A stretch of 64,000 nucleotides of DNA from Leuctra nigra (lineage: Eukaryota; Arthropoda; Insecta; Plecoptera; Leuctridae), in the NCBI GenBank assembly GCA_934045905.1, contig OW203762.1:26940345-27004344 (forward strand), written 5' to 3'. Positions 42,231 through 54,327 of this stretch are shown here, piece by piece. The notes under the pieces were generated by a model. It was given only the letters and a program-made list of their open reading frames with translations. It was not told the origin of the DNA and made no database searches. A program made the translations under genes and the position numbers. The number at the start of each line of letters is the position of its first letter. Position 1 is the stretch's first letter.

Positions 42231-43296
42231 CTACAAAGACATTAATAAATTTAAACCATCAATATAATTCTGGACCTTATTTAATATCCCAAGTCACTAG
42301 TACGGTCATTTCACGTCCAGTCATTATAGCTATATCAATAACATTGCGGTACTAGCCTCGGACTAAGAGAACAATGCTATTCCACCACTGAAGTCAAAGG
42401 CTAAATGGATATTAAATAAGAGTCCTGGGTAGAGGTAGACTTCGCTTCGACATTAAAGAATCGGAAGTAAATATCGTAAAAAAATCTTCCAATTTGCCAC
42501 TGGTTTCAAATTATATTCAGGCTATTTGTGCCATGCTTTGCAAGAAATAGGTAAGTCTACTCCAAAAAAATTACTTCACCAGCATCCTAGATAACATTCG
42601 CTTTCTTTCCGTGCATTTTCTATGGACATCAGTGCTCAGAAATCCTTTAAATCCGTTGAGCTCAAGACGACCTGCAGATCTCACATGACAGCTTGCAGTC
42701 TTGAGTGAGAAGTTGGCTATGGTAACCCGAAGAATATGAGTTCGAATACCAGTTGGGATGTGCGTGCATTCTTTGATTTTATTTCACAACCTCTTTCTTA
42801 ACTTTACATCGCCGACCACGATTGGTTGAGTTGTGGCGACAAGGCACGACTGGTCATAGCCGGCAAGAAGGAAACGCACCTCTGTGAACTCTAGCGATCT
42901 GATACTGATTCAGGAATCAGGATTGATTATACATGGTCGGGGATGTCAGGGCCAGTATTTCTGCATCTTGTTAAGTAGACGGACGACGCAAACGCAATCA
43001 TTGCTGATGCAAATGATGTTACAGGTTGGTGTTAAGAGTTCACTGTGATGTTCACAGTTTGGACGCCAACAGACGTGAATGGAAAAAATGTTAAAGCGCC
43101 TGTTAACCTGGACACCATATTTTTTGTAATCGTACCTGACACCAATCACTACCGTTATTGATCAATAGTTATTGATTTGTGATAGGTAGGTAAGCAGAAA
43201 ATTAGAAAAAAAATATTTATAAACTTTAAAATAGGTATACAAGTTACCCTTAGCATAACCCTTTGTGTCTGCGTAAATCGTGATTTCGCCTCACCA
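42231..43296. other. Intergenic DNA with a SINE-like copy
   Basis: Upstream of the rhodanese start. The only recognisable item is the tRNA-like sequence at 42700-42790; the rest shows nothing supportable. Confidence 0.5.
42700..42790 (+). repeat. tRNA-derived SINE-like element, copy 2
   Basis: GGTAACCCGAAGAATATGA and a B-box GAGTTCGAATACC (42738-42750), then CAGTTGGGATGTGCGTGC, parallel the minus-strand copy at 22400-22495 base for base apart from scattered changes. The tail runs into TTTGATTTTATTT. Confidence 0.55.
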
Positions 43297-43620
43297 ATGG
43301 ACTGCTACCTTGACACAGTGGTGGGACTAAGGGGCCGCCACACATTACGAGTTTGGCCCCAACTAAGTGCAGTCCAGGGTCGGCCTAGTCCCATGCTCTC
43401 CCCAAATTCGAGGGCCCCTCGGGCCGGGCTCCCCCCTCCCCCTGATCACCCTGAAATCGGGTTCCACCGGCCCGAAGCCTCCCCCTGGTCTGTCCCGATT
43501 CTGAACACTTTCCCACCAGTTTCAGACTCCCCCGGATCGGGCCCGTTAGGTCAACCCTCCCCATGTCCTCCACTTATTATCAACAAAGTTAAAAGTAAAA
43601 ATTATGTGCCTCGTCGTTGA
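43297..43620 (+). other. GC-rich Pro/Gly-coding island
   Basis: A 324-bp open frame embedded in otherwise AT-rich DNA, translating to Pro/Ser/Gly-rich sequence (GLPPPPDHPEIGFHRPEASP). The composition is like 3' regions of LINEs rather than a host exon. No splice context or family match; product unknown. Confidence 0.3.
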
Positions 43621-43648
43621 TGCCTTTAAGGGTCAGTTTTTTAAGGGT

Positions 43649-43773
43649 CAATACTCTGCTAAAACCAGACTAGGTAGGTAGGTACCTACCTACCTAATTA
43701 AGCTAACACAGACATTCTAGGAATGTAATGGATGTTGCCACTCATCAACTGTTTATAAGTAAGCAGAGTATTG
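43649..43773. mobile_element. MITE with CAATACTCTGCT ends, copy 1
   Basis: CAATACTCTGCTAAAAC at the left and AAGCAGAGTATTG at the right. A second copy at 58547-58659 shares the ends and the subterminal CAACTGTTTATAAGT-like block. It contains a 26-bp perfect palindrome at 43671-43696. Confidence 0.7.
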
Positions 43774-45533
43774 ATAGATTTGCCTACTAAACCATAATAA
43801 TCTAATCTCGAGTTTGGCGAGGTGGCAATCAAAGGTGCACTGGCAAAAGACTCATTTAGCCAAGAAGAAGTGGCAGATTATTTTTTTACCAAAGATTTGA
43901 CGGAACCGGTTATTAAAAATGTCTACCTAACCTACCTGTATGTCCACGATTTGAGGAATCTTTGGTTTGAGCTATATTTGAGGAGATTAGACATTTCAAC
44001 AGGTATTAAAATTTGTGATTATACCTCGTTTGAAGTATCAGTGGTTGAAGTTGAGTAGAATGATGCGACGAACGCAGCGAAGATCAAAAAGGAAGTGGTC
44101 AACAAACACGCACAAGTACTAGTAGGCATGCAAATGCAATGCGCAAGAAAGAGAAGAGAAGAGAGACAAATACATACAGTGTCAGTATGGCATGCGCATG
44201 CATGCAATGCCCCATGGGAGCTAAGGAGAACTCTTAGAAAAAGGGCGCTAAAATTGTGATCCTTTTTCCTGCTTCGGTTTGGGATGGATGTTACGTTTCT
44301 AATCCAGACCTAGCTATAATCTGTTATCAGCATTTTCTAAACTAGGTACCGAGAGTGTATAAAATTAATAAAGACTTTTTTTTGTACACATGCAACCGGT
44401 AAAAAAAATATATAAATAAAAATAATAAAAAAAATCTTCCGAAATGTATGAATGGAGATATCACCATTAAAGTATTAAAACTATAAGTAAACTATAGGAC
44501 TTCATTGTGACAACATAAGCAGTTAAGTTAGGCATATTTTTTTAAGGTTATTTTTGGTTGTCCTCGTCATTCCGAAATGATAATTTCTTATACTATTACT
44601 TCCAATGTCGGAATCATTGATCAGGTTTGCTTGTTTAGCACACAGCATAGCGATTGTAACTTGATCACATCAAATCATGGAGTTCGATCAAATTTTGGAC
44701 GGTCGACAATTCCTTGTATGGGAGAATAGCACCATTGACTACCGCTCAGTATGGGACTCGTGACTGCTATAGCTGCAGCACTGAATGCTTCCGCCGATGT
44801 CTGAGGCCGCACTACAAACGACGATTCTGGCAATATAAAGACATTATTATTAATTTTGTTCAGTGCTACAACATGCCTTCATATTTATAACATAGGCCTA
44901 AATTAAGCTTATTGTTGTGCTGCGTCAGCTTTCCGTGCAATCTTTCCAAATGTAAGACGATCTCAGCCGGACGAGTGAAGAATTTGACCTTGGTCTGTAC
45001 GTAAGAACGGGGCGGTTCCGTTCCCCACCCCCAGTGTACGTCAATGATAGCACAGGCTAGATTGGTCGAATCAATGCTATTCTACCATAAGTAGGAATAC
45101 CTCGATCAGTTATATCATCCCTTATCAAAATGCAACTTATTGGTATTGTCATTATTGAAGTAGGGTCAGTGTTGTATTTAATATACAGTAATATTTTAGT
45201 ATCTGCCTTCGTTTTTGAAAATTTACCGCTGACCGGTAAATTTACTGTTTTTTTAAGAACCAGTAAAAGTGTCATCCCATACTTAAAAATTGTCTAAATT
45301 TTAAAATACCGCTATGCGGGGCAAAAATAGGGAGTTGTTGGTTGTATTTTTGTATTTTATCGATTATAAAATCTTTCATATTCGAAAAAATGCCCTGCGG
45401 GCCAACAAGTAGAGGGATTTTTGCTTCTTTTTTTGCATTTTAGAGCCCCAAATCCCCCCCCCCCCCCCCCCCCCCATGGATAAAAGTAGTTCCTACGCGC
45501 CTGGTCTCATGAAATATACTGCAGTAAATTTGT
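43774..45533. other. Gene-poor intergenic stretch
   Basis: One plus-strand open frame (43822-44058) encodes EEVADYFFTKDLTEP and similar sequence without a recognisable domain. Otherwise AT-rich spacer with scattered repeat fragments and, at the right end, a poly-C run (about 45456-45475). Confidence 0.45.
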
Positions 45534-46820
45534 CAGTGGCGGCGCTACGGAGGGGGGGGGGGCACGGGGGGCAACAGCCCCCCCCCCAACTCGGCTTGCC
45601 CCCCCGTTTGCCACCCTACTTGACGATTCCCATGCACAATTTACCTGGCAAAAAATATAAAATCACAATAAAGTATTCACTTTTACTTTTCCCAAAACAT
45701 TTTGTTAGAAACGTGAATATTTTGCACATGCGGTATTTCGTGCCCCTCGCCTTTCTACTGTTTTCCTGAGTAAGTAAGCATTCTATGATTCATTCTTATA
45801 TCGTGTTAATCGTGATAAAAGTAAAACCTGCACAATCAATGGACGATTCGCAGCTTCCCATAACAACATACGACTACAGTTGATCTAGGTGAGTAAATAT
45901 ACAACAACACACGACTACAGTTGATCTAGGTGAGTAAATATACAACAACACACGACTACAGTTGATCTAGGTGAGTAAATATACAACAACACACGACTAC
46001 AGTTGATCTAGGTGAGTAAATATACAACAACACAACACAACGATAATTTTTAGTTTTTAAATAGTGAACTTGTATTTCGTGGTTTTGCTGAACCCTGTGG
46101 CGAGGGGGGGGGGTCATGATTTTGGCAGTGTTGAATCCAGGCATACCTCGGGGAGGGGGGGGGAGGCAGTGCCCCCCCCGAGGTATGCATGTGCCTCCCC
46201 CCCCCCCCCCCCCCCCCCCCCCCGGCACAAATACCTATTCAAAATACCTTCAAAATATATGTGAAAAAAACACGTAAAAATAGACGGATCATGTCAAAAA
46301 CCTTCCAAAACGGTTAGAATTGAGTTAAAATTCCAAAAATTTTCCGGGGCTATGCGCCCCGGACATGCATATCCTGATCAGTTCAAAAAATTTACCTATT
46401 ATTAAATCTCTTAGACCATTTTTTGGATAATTTGCAATTTATAATTCCCCAAAATAGCTATACACTGTGATTCAAAATTGTACCTAAACGAATGACCTTG
46501 ATCAAAAAATGTCTCGGGGGCTATGCCCCCGAACCCCCTGTTTTCCACTGTGACTTTTCAAAATATATTACGTATAATAATTGCTTTGTGCTTTGTACAA
46601 CTACAAGCATATTCATAAATTAACTTCCCCCCCCCCCCCCCCCCCAACACCAACATCAAAAAAGTACCCCAAAAAATGCCACCCCCAACTATTCAAGTGC
46701 CCTTCCCGAGAAAAATGTCTGGATTCAATACTGGATTTTGGTAAGACGGGTTTTCGCTTTGCCCCTCAAGTAATTACCCTGCTGTGCCCCCCCAACGATT
46801 ATTTCCTGGCGCCGCAACTG
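45534..46820. mobile_element. hAT-like element with poly-C/poly-G tracts, 1287 bp
   Basis: Ends CAGTGGCGGCGC and GCGCCGCAACTG with an exact 8-bp duplication AAATTTGT (45526-45533 and 46821-46828), typical of hAT transposition. The interior has several G- or C-homopolymer runs (45551-45600, 46150-46222, 46626-46645), a GGCAGTGCCCC-type inverted repeat and a 41-bp tandem array. No transposase frame. Confidence 0.8.
45861..46023. repeat. 41-bp tandem repeat, four copies
   Basis: Unit ACAACAACACACGACTACAG followed by TTGATCTAGGTGAGTAAATAT. Full units begin at 45901, 45942 and 45983, preceded by a slightly diverged copy. Copies are nearly identical. Each unit includes AGGTGAGTAA, a strong splice-donor-like motif. 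Confidence 0.9.
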
Positions 46821-46959
46821 AAATTTGTACATGATGATAAACAGGATGAGCAGTCAACAGATGTTCATACAAAATAAATCAATTTGAAATACCATGGACA
46901 TTTGTGCGGGATCGTCAACTAGAATCATCCATGCTAGAATCTAGAATATTTCCAAGTCT

Positions 46960-47060
46960 CCAACCCATTCCAACCTCATCTCACTCCAACCCAGCCTGCC
47001 TGAGGATGAGGACAGCAAGTGCCTCGAAACGTCGCTGCCAACGGCCCTTTTCAGGGCCAG
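46960..47060 (+). mobile_element. LINE 3'-end-like fragment
   Basis: CCTGAGGATGAGGACAGCAA followed by GTGCCTCGAAACGTCG resembles the conserved 3' untranslated hairpin region of several arthropod LINEs (a 'GAAACGTCG' box). Short and without the coding region. Confidence 0.45.
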
Positions 47061-47903
47061 CACAAGCAACTAACAGAGCAAGAACCGCACCGGAACCACA
47101 TACATCCATCAAGGGCTCTGATCCACTACATCATATCTCCAACAATGTTCTACCATGATGATATAGCCTATATTGTTGCCATAGCAAAACGAAGGATTAT
47201 GATGACCGCTGTCAATTTTCTTGTTTTCAAATAAGAAGAAATATATCAAAATTTGTGCATAATTCCTTGCACACAAATCAACCAATCGATCTGAAATTTT
47301 ACATTACAGGCCGAAACAAATCTTAAAAATATTTATTTCACTTGAGTGAAATTAATATCCAACTGGCCCAAAGGTCAAACAAATGGTATTTTTGGGCAAA
47401 TGCCCAGAAAAAAATACGGGGAACTAGGACAAGTTGCTATTTGTTAGAAAGATCAATTTTAACTATAGCATTTTTTACTGACAACATTGTGAGTTTGAAG
47501 ATAATATAATAAAAGTTCTGCAAAATTATTTGATCATGAATGGGCAAAATAATTTGTCAAAAAATTAATGACGTGATTTTTCAATTTCTATATCTGAAAA
47601 CACGTTCATCCCCTAAATGGCAGTTTTAGCAGACCAACAAACATAGCTTTGCAAACGATGTTCAAATTTTCATAAACTATACGACTTGTCCTTTTCTGTC
47701 CTTATCACTGCCTTCTGTACCAAATATTCCTGTGAAATCATAAAATAAGTGGCGGTGTATTCATCCACCCTCAGTTTTCCTCGTTCACTTGTCACATTCC
47801 AAATTATAACGGATCGTCCAACATCAGTGAAATTCCCAGTAATGTAGTGAGACTTGTGTCCGTGGTAGTCCATCTGCCGCGGTCCCTCTGCCGACAATGC
47901 CAT
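47061..47903. other. Intergenic AT-rich DNA
   Basis: No gene or clear element seen. A weak relative of the CCAAT-type dispersed repeat may lie at 47250-47320 (AACCAATCGATCTGAAATTT). Confidence 0.4.
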
Positions 47904-48712
47904 TCCGCGTGATCGTGGTGCACAAACCAGACGCTCAGAAGGAGCCATCCGGAGCTGTCACGTCCAGAGTAAGTTCCCTTGACCGTTCTGACAGTTGACG
48001 CCTGATCGTGGTGCACAAACCAGACGCTCAGAAGGAGCCATCCGGAGCTGTCACGTCCAGAGTAAGTTCCCTTGACCGTTCTGACAGTTGACGCCTGATC
48101 GTGGTGCACAAACCAGACGCTCAGAAGGAGCCATCCGGAGCTGTCACGTCCAGAGTAAGTTATTCCTGACCGAGCAGTTCTGACAGTTGCACCGCGTGAT
48201 CGTGGTGCACAAACCAGACGCTCAGAAGGAGCCATCCGGAGCTGTCACGTCCAGAGTAAGTTATTCCTGACCGAGCAGTTCTGACAGTTGCACCGCGTGA
48301 TCGTGGTGCACAAACCAGACGCTCAGAAGGAGCCATCCGGAGTTGTCACGTCCAGAGTAAGTTATTCCTGACCGAGCAGTTCTGACAGTTGCACCGCGTG
48401 ATCGTGGTGCACAAACCAGACGCTCAGAAGGAGCCATCCGGAGCTGTCACGTCCAGAGTAAGTTATTCCTGACCGAGCAGTTCTGACAGTTGCACCGCGT
48501 GATCGTGGTGCACAAACCAGACGCTCAGAAGGAGCCATCCGGAGCTGTCACGTCCAGAGTAAGTTATTCCTGACCGAGCAGTTCTGACAGTTGCACCGCG
48601 TGATCGTGGTGCACAAACTAGACACTCAGAAGGAGCCATCCGGAGTTGTCACGTCCAGAGTAAGTTCCCTTGACCGTTCTGACAGTTGTACCGCGTGATC
48701 GTGGTGCACAAA
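47904..48712. repeat. 93/101-bp minisatellite, about eight units
   Basis: GATCGTGGTGCACAAACC recurs at about 47911, 48004, 48097, 48198, 48299, 48400, 48501, 48602 and 48697, so spacings are 93, 93, then 101 five times, then 95. The two unit types differ mainly in the linker (TTCCCTTGACCGTTCTG versus TTATTCCTGACCGAGCAG). Copies are otherwise nearly identical. It is open on the minus strand by chance of composition. Confidence 0.92.
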
Positions 48713-48840
48713 CCAGGGACCCTGAAACCTAAAAATCCTGAATTCATAAAATTCCAGTTGGGAATTTAAAGTTATAAGAAACCCCCAGAGCTGTCACGGC
48801 CATGGCAGTATGAGTAAAGGTACTTTAAATTATTTTCTGA

Positions 48841-49075
48841 AGCCCCATTTACGGTAAAACTTCCTTTACAATCTTTAATAAAATATTTTCAAATAAATTT
48901 TACCGTGTAAACAAGACAATTTGATGGTAAAATGTTCTGTCAAAGATTTGTGTAAAATCTTTTATCATAAAACACGTTCTATTTCTGTAAAAGATTTTAT
49001 ACAAGATTTGACAAAAGATTAGAACAAAGATTTTGTAAAAGATTTTATATGAAATTTTATTGTGTAAATGGGGCT
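48841..49075. mobile_element. 235-bp MITE with AGCCCCATTTAC ends
   Basis: Perfect terminal inverted repeats AGCCCCATTTAC / GTAAATGGGGCT. The interior is rich in AAAGATTTT. It ends 29 bp before the acceptor of the next gene's exon. Confidence 0.78.
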
Positions 49076-49104
49076 ATACAAGTTCTTTATTTTTGTTCCT
49101 CTAG

Positions 49105-52100
49105 AGAGCGTCGAGATCATCCAAACCTACAAACAAATCCCCCCGAAAGCATGACTTGGATATGATTCCATGCAAACTCTCCGATCTCCCCACCCACCAA
49201 AAGCAATCAAGCACTCGCGACGAGGATGTTCCGTGGAGGGATCAGATCCGAGCCCTAGGGCGCAGACTCGGGATTGGCGAGTCAGCGTTCTCCAAGACAC
49301 CGGCGACCAAGGTCAAGATGAAGGTGTCGCGAGACGGAAACAGGACCGACAGCGTGCACTCCGTCGAGAGGGTTGGGATTCCAAAGTACCGCAATGCACG
49401 CTATAGTGAGATGAGTCCCGAAGCTGCTTCATATGATCAGAAAATGAGATCTCATAAGACGAAGAGAGACATGTACCGTCCTTTGTTGGCGAAGATAGAA
49501 GAGGATGACTTGTTGAGTGAGATGGAATCAAGGAAGAAGAAACCGCCGAGACATACAAGATCAAGAGAGGAGAGAATATGTAGTGAATATAGTTTTATGG
49601 ATGCACGTAGAAACAAAGAATATAAACAAACAAGTAGTCAGTTCTATTCAGAAATGTTTCAAAATAATGCCGAAGTTGAAACGAAGAAGCCATGGCCTGC
49701 AATGCATTTGAATACGTACGAAAGAGAGGGACATTGTGCGCGAGCTGTGAAGTCAGAAGAAAACGTCGACGGGGCTGCGATGAGAAGAGCAGTCCGAGCT
49801 CAGATGGAGTCGAACGCGTTCACAATAGGCATTTACCAGATTAACGCCGAGAAGGTGAGGAATGAATTGAAGAGTTACTCAAGTGAGGTGTTGAAGAGCA
49901 GGAAGTACAATGATGTTGATGAGTCAACGCTGCGTTCCAACTTCCCACTCTTCGATCAAGTTAGAAGTAAGTACGAGGAGCCGCATCGAGACAGAGCACA
50001 ATCTCCTAGACATCCAGATAACTCGGGGCAAAGTAACAGAAGATTCTCTCCTCCATTGCATACATTCCCAACAAGACAACATTCTCAGGAGCAGAATCCA
50101 ATACTTCGCCGACCCAACCATGAAGTACGGTTTACATCATCGAAATATCACTATTTGTCTGAAATGCACGAAAGTGATACGGGGAAAAATTTCGTTCTCC
50201 CAAAGAGACATCGCAACGACGAATTCACTGATGATAACCTCTCATCGTCATCGTCAGAGATAATAGAGGGCACGGCTAGAAGACACGGTCGAGATGATTT
50301 GTTTTACGGCGACGAGTGCAGCCAAAGGAGTATCAAATTCCAGCAAACTAGAAACGCGGTCTCAACCTCAGACATCGAGTATCCGAGCGACATCCCCATT
50401 ATCCCTCGAATGAGCGAGTTAGCATTCGCACGGAGAAATCTGAGACCTGTTTCTAGTTACAAATTTAACGATCCTCTTATAGAAGCAGCGCCGAGCAAAT
50501 TGCTCGTGGATACTCCAGTCAGAGAGACACCCCAACCAGTGGGGAAGCGTTTTCAAGAATCACCAGTTCACCTTTTGGAAGACAGATATGATTGTGTATC
50601 GTCGCATGAAATGTCGACGAAAGGCTGTGGTCTCGAAGCAATGTCTCGGAGCTTTGACAGTGTAAATATGGAAACTAGACGATGCACTCATCAACAAGAT
50701 GTTACAAGTCATTCCGTGACCAAAATGTTGAAGAAACCACTTGCAAAGGAGACCCAATCGAACGTAAAAGATACTACTTCTGCATTATCTGTGAAGCGTA
50801 AAACGAGCACAGCATTGCACAAGCCACTCGTTGTGCCAAACAACACTTTACCAATGAAATTAGAAAATCTTCCAAATAAACTGAACGTCGAAAAAGTGGT
50901 TGAGGTTGAGAAACCGCTTGGTGACGTTAGTTTTAATTCGGAAAGCTTAATTCCCAAAATTTTAAAGTATTTACTTGAACCAGAATTTTCATCAGACATA
51001 AAGGGCCGTAGAGACAGATTGAAAATCGCGTCTGTAATAAAAGTTTCAACACCATGCTGTTCTGGAGCTGAAATGATGGAACTTGACAGCAGTAATTCAG
51101 ACGAATGCGATTTGTTGCTTACGGATCACGCGGAGTCCAAGAAATCAACGTCGTATGAAGTACCTGAACAGTTCAAACCCATAGTCAGAGCTCCCAAACT
51201 CCCACCCAAGTCGAAACCACCGTCGAAGACGATTCACGTAATAGAACACTCCAAAACCGTCGTAAGTGTCCCAAAAGCATCTGTTCATAAATTCGTCGAC
51301 AAGAAAGGCGATCACAATCGCGCTTACATAATCAAACACGAAGACTCCGAGCATGAGGAGGCTCGATCTGTTGTTCAACACAATGAATCTGTTCAGAAGA
51401 TCGAACCGAGAGAAGAGACACACACAACTAAGTCACTAAGTCACACTAAGTCACATAACGTGAACACTAACTTGTCCTACATTCTCAATCCATCACAATT
51501 CAATGAGTGCCCATCTTCTTCGAGCACATTCGATGGAGCGTCTTCTGCAAGGTCACGTGACACGACCCGATGGCCAAGCTACGTCGACGACTCTTCGCAG
51601 TCGACATCTTCCATGGTTTGTTTCCCGGAGGTCTTCCGACCCAAGCTTCCTGCACAGCACGACTCCAGGATCGAGCGCGAGGAATCTGTGATCGCCAGCG
51701 TGGACTATGAGAAGTGTCCCGATCACGCAGCCGCAGAGTTCCGTCCGAGGTTCTCGCCGAGCCCGCCGAGCGTGAGGGACGACGGCGGGGCCGTGGACAG
51801 CGAGTGTGGGGACGGCGTGCGCAGCGACGCACTGCCGGAGGTCAGTGAGACCGTCCTGCAGCTGGAGAGGGCGTTGGCGCTCGCGTACAGCAACAGGCGG
51901 AGGAGCGCGGAGTTGTACGAGAAGGACGTTAAGCACACCGACGGCGACCTGCGCAGGTTCTGCGACACGGTGATAAAGGTAGGTGCGAGGCATGATTATA
52001 TCGAGCCCTGTTAGTTTTTTTCTAATGTTTACCTGATATATCAACCTTTTGAAAAGCAACTGAACTGAATAAATAATCTGCAGTCATCCTAGCTGTAGTT

Positions 52101-54327
52101 ATACCTTGCATTACAATAAAAAACTGAAACCTCGGTTCCAAAAAAATAAACGATTCTAGTTTTGGTTTGGTTTCTTTTGGGTTCCAATTGGTTCCTAATA
52201 ATTCAGACTAAAATTTTTTAAATCGACTTTTGGGAATAAGCATGCAGAGTAGATTGCATAACTAAAGGCAGAAATGTTTAACAGTAATTTACCAAGTGAT
52301 TTCACACACTGGAAATTTGTATAGATAATTTGATATTGAAAGGGCATTGAAGTAAAAATTTACCAAAATTTATTGTTTAAAGAATCTTTGTGATACCCAG
52401 TTAAACATTATTAAAGATTCCGGTTTCAGTGCTAAAAAATTAATTTAGGTTCTGATTCCGATTTCGGTTACGGTTCCTATCCCTGATTGCAATGAAATGT
52501 TATCAGTGAACACGAAGAACAAGAACATTTTAACAAGAATTATCATCCCCTCTTTAAATACTCTCTCATTCACAGAATCGCCTTGGTGATCCTCTGGGAG
52601 AAGACCTCGGCCTGCCGGCAGAAATACCAACCGTCTTGCGCTGTCAAGCGATAATCGTCCCCGACGACGGCGAGGTGATGTCGCCGTTAGAGCATAAGAA
52701 CGCCAAACCTTGTCCAGATGTCGCCCCTGTCGTCGAGAAGCCGTCGACAAAGCCGTCAATACATCGCGAGAACACGCCAGACGAGCGCCAGAATGTCAAG
52801 ACGTGCGTTGTGATGTCGCCGTCAATGCAGGAGTGTACCAAGCCGTGCGGAATCATGACGCCGATTAGGGACAGGATCAAAACAGGTCACAACAATTGGC
52901 AGAAATCCAACACACGTGACTGGGTTAGAGAAACTGCGGGAGACAACTTCAAAAAGCTAAACTGTTTGCCCTTGAAACAAGCCAAAGATTCTCTCATGTC
53001 TATAAGAATGGCGGCAAGAGTTTGGAAAGGCAGTGCCTCCTCATTGGCAGGATCCGAGATCAAGACACCAGCCTTAGACATGGAGGCGGTAGGCCAGAAT
53101 AATATCGACGTGTCCGGGGATACGCGACTGGATGTGAAACCAGAAGGTTGCGCTGCAGAACGGACTAACAGGCCTCCGAGACATGCGAGGAGCGTCTGCT
53201 CGAGTGTGGGTTCCGGATTCAAGAAAACAGCGTCCATGGAGGCGGCCGACTTGAGAAATATGATGAAACAAGTCCTCGTTGACACAAAGATAATGTCTCC
53301 TCGCTGGTTTCCGCAGCGGACGAGTTGCGATGTCCCGGAGCCAACTGTTGCGCCCTACCAAGGACGACTTCTCCGAGAGAACTTCCCAGCGGTTGTAGCG
53401 AGCGGTCAACTTCCCATCGCCTCCAGCACGCATGTCAACGCGATCATCATCCCAAGCACACATAGCAACACGGTCATAGCTCCGAACATACCTTGCGACG
53501 TACCCGTCGAAATACTCAAAATCCGGCCGAAAAAGAAGAAAAACTTCTTTGCTCGTCTTTTCTCGAAGAAGAGCACGAAGAAAGAAGGCAAACCGACGGA
53601 CAGCAAGAAGTCAAAGCGATGGAGAAGGAACTGGCCTTCGATGGACATGATGGGTCGTTTGAGTTCTGTTATAGCCCCGGAGGACGTCGGTAAAATTAGA
53701 CGACTTCGTCGTCCCAAACAGACGTCGTCGATGGACCGACTCCCCACTACCTCTGTATCCGTGAAGGCTCGATTGGAGGACGTCGGAACACTTCCACCCC
53801 GACGTAGTTTGACGTCTTCGAAGGAGCAACGCTCGAGAACCTCGATGACCGTGATGGCTCGATCGGAGGACGTCGGTACACCTCCGCAACGACGTAGCTC
53901 GACGTCGCCGAAAGACCGACACCCCACTACCTCCTTGGTCGAAGTGGAAGACGTCGGTACACCTCCACAACGACGCCGTCCGATACCAATGCAGACAACG
54001 ACGAAGGAACGACGCACGACCTCCTCGATGAACGTGAACGTTTGCGTGTCGGATTGTCCGCGACGTGACTGCTACCATCACGACCACGATCAACCCAGCA
54101 CTGTGATTGCGAAGAGATGCGAATCTCTCGACGAGATCTACAAGAACGGCAGAGGGTCGACGGCGTCGAGTATGACGATGCTCGTTGAACGAGAACGTAT
54201 GAGTCAGTATGGCCACTCATGTGCGGGGTCTACGTTCTGTCAGTCTGTGATCTCAGATTCTTGCTTCACAACGGATAGCTGCTACCACGACTCGTCCGAA
54301 CCTAATATATCCGTTTTCTATCAATAA
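49105..54327 (+). CDS. Large, mostly disordered protein of unknown function
   Basis: Two exons visible: 49105-51978 and 52576-54327, joined in phase 0. A good acceptor (TTCCTCTAG) precedes 49105, but an in-frame stop sits directly before it, so either an upstream exon exists or translation starts at the Met at 49162. At least 1522 residues. I recognise no domain. Composition is Ser/Arg/Lys/Pro-rich and probably disordered. Visible pieces: an N-terminal WRDQIRALGRRLGIGE, a helical ALALAYSNRRRSAELYEKDV before the splice, a basic KKKKNFFARLFSKKSTKK, four degenerate EDVGTPPQRR-type repeats (about 53676-53985), and an Ser/Cys-rich end. The stop overlaps a poly(A) signal. A cytoskeletal or membrane-associated scaffold is conceivable but unsupported. 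Confidence 0.75.
52110..52490. repeat. Degenerate GGTTCC-rich repeat in the unknown gene's intron
   Basis: Blocks of GGTTCCAA and GGTTCCTAAT at the left, and TTCCGATTTCGGTTACGG at the right, recall the subterminal repeats of the hAT-like element at 33832-34573. The ends are too diverged to delimit. Confidence 0.4.
53676..53985 (+). repeat. Four degenerate coding repeats (EDVGTPPQRR)
   Basis: About 75-108-bp units in the last exon of the unknown gene, encoding PEDVGKIRRLRR, EDVGTLPPRRSLTSSKEQ, EDVGTPPQRRSSTSPKDR and EDVGTPPQRRRP. Protein-level tandem duplication with divergence. Confidence 0.8.

Noticed and set aside
43822..44058. 78-residue ORF (EEVADYFFTKDLTEP) considered as a small gene
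   Set aside because: No recognisable family, promoter, or splice partner, and located in repeat-rich DNA; left as a note in the spacer entry.
45455..45480. Poly-C run as a possible sequencing gap or vector joint
   Set aside because: Flanking sequence is continuous and other C runs occur within a defined hAT-like element nearby, so a biological origin is more likely.
47804..48235. Minus-strand 143-residue ORF across the minisatellite
   Set aside because: An open frame created by repeat composition; no start context, homologue or splice support.
47904..48712. Regularly spaced repeats, considered as a CRISPR array
   Set aside because: Units are 93-101 bp and wholly repeated with no unique spacers, in a eukaryotic genome; this is a minisatellite.
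53406..54216. Long minus-strand ORFs opposite the unknown gene's last exon
   Set aside because: Shadows of a GC-rich repetitive exon; the plus strand has splice sites and a poly(A) signal.
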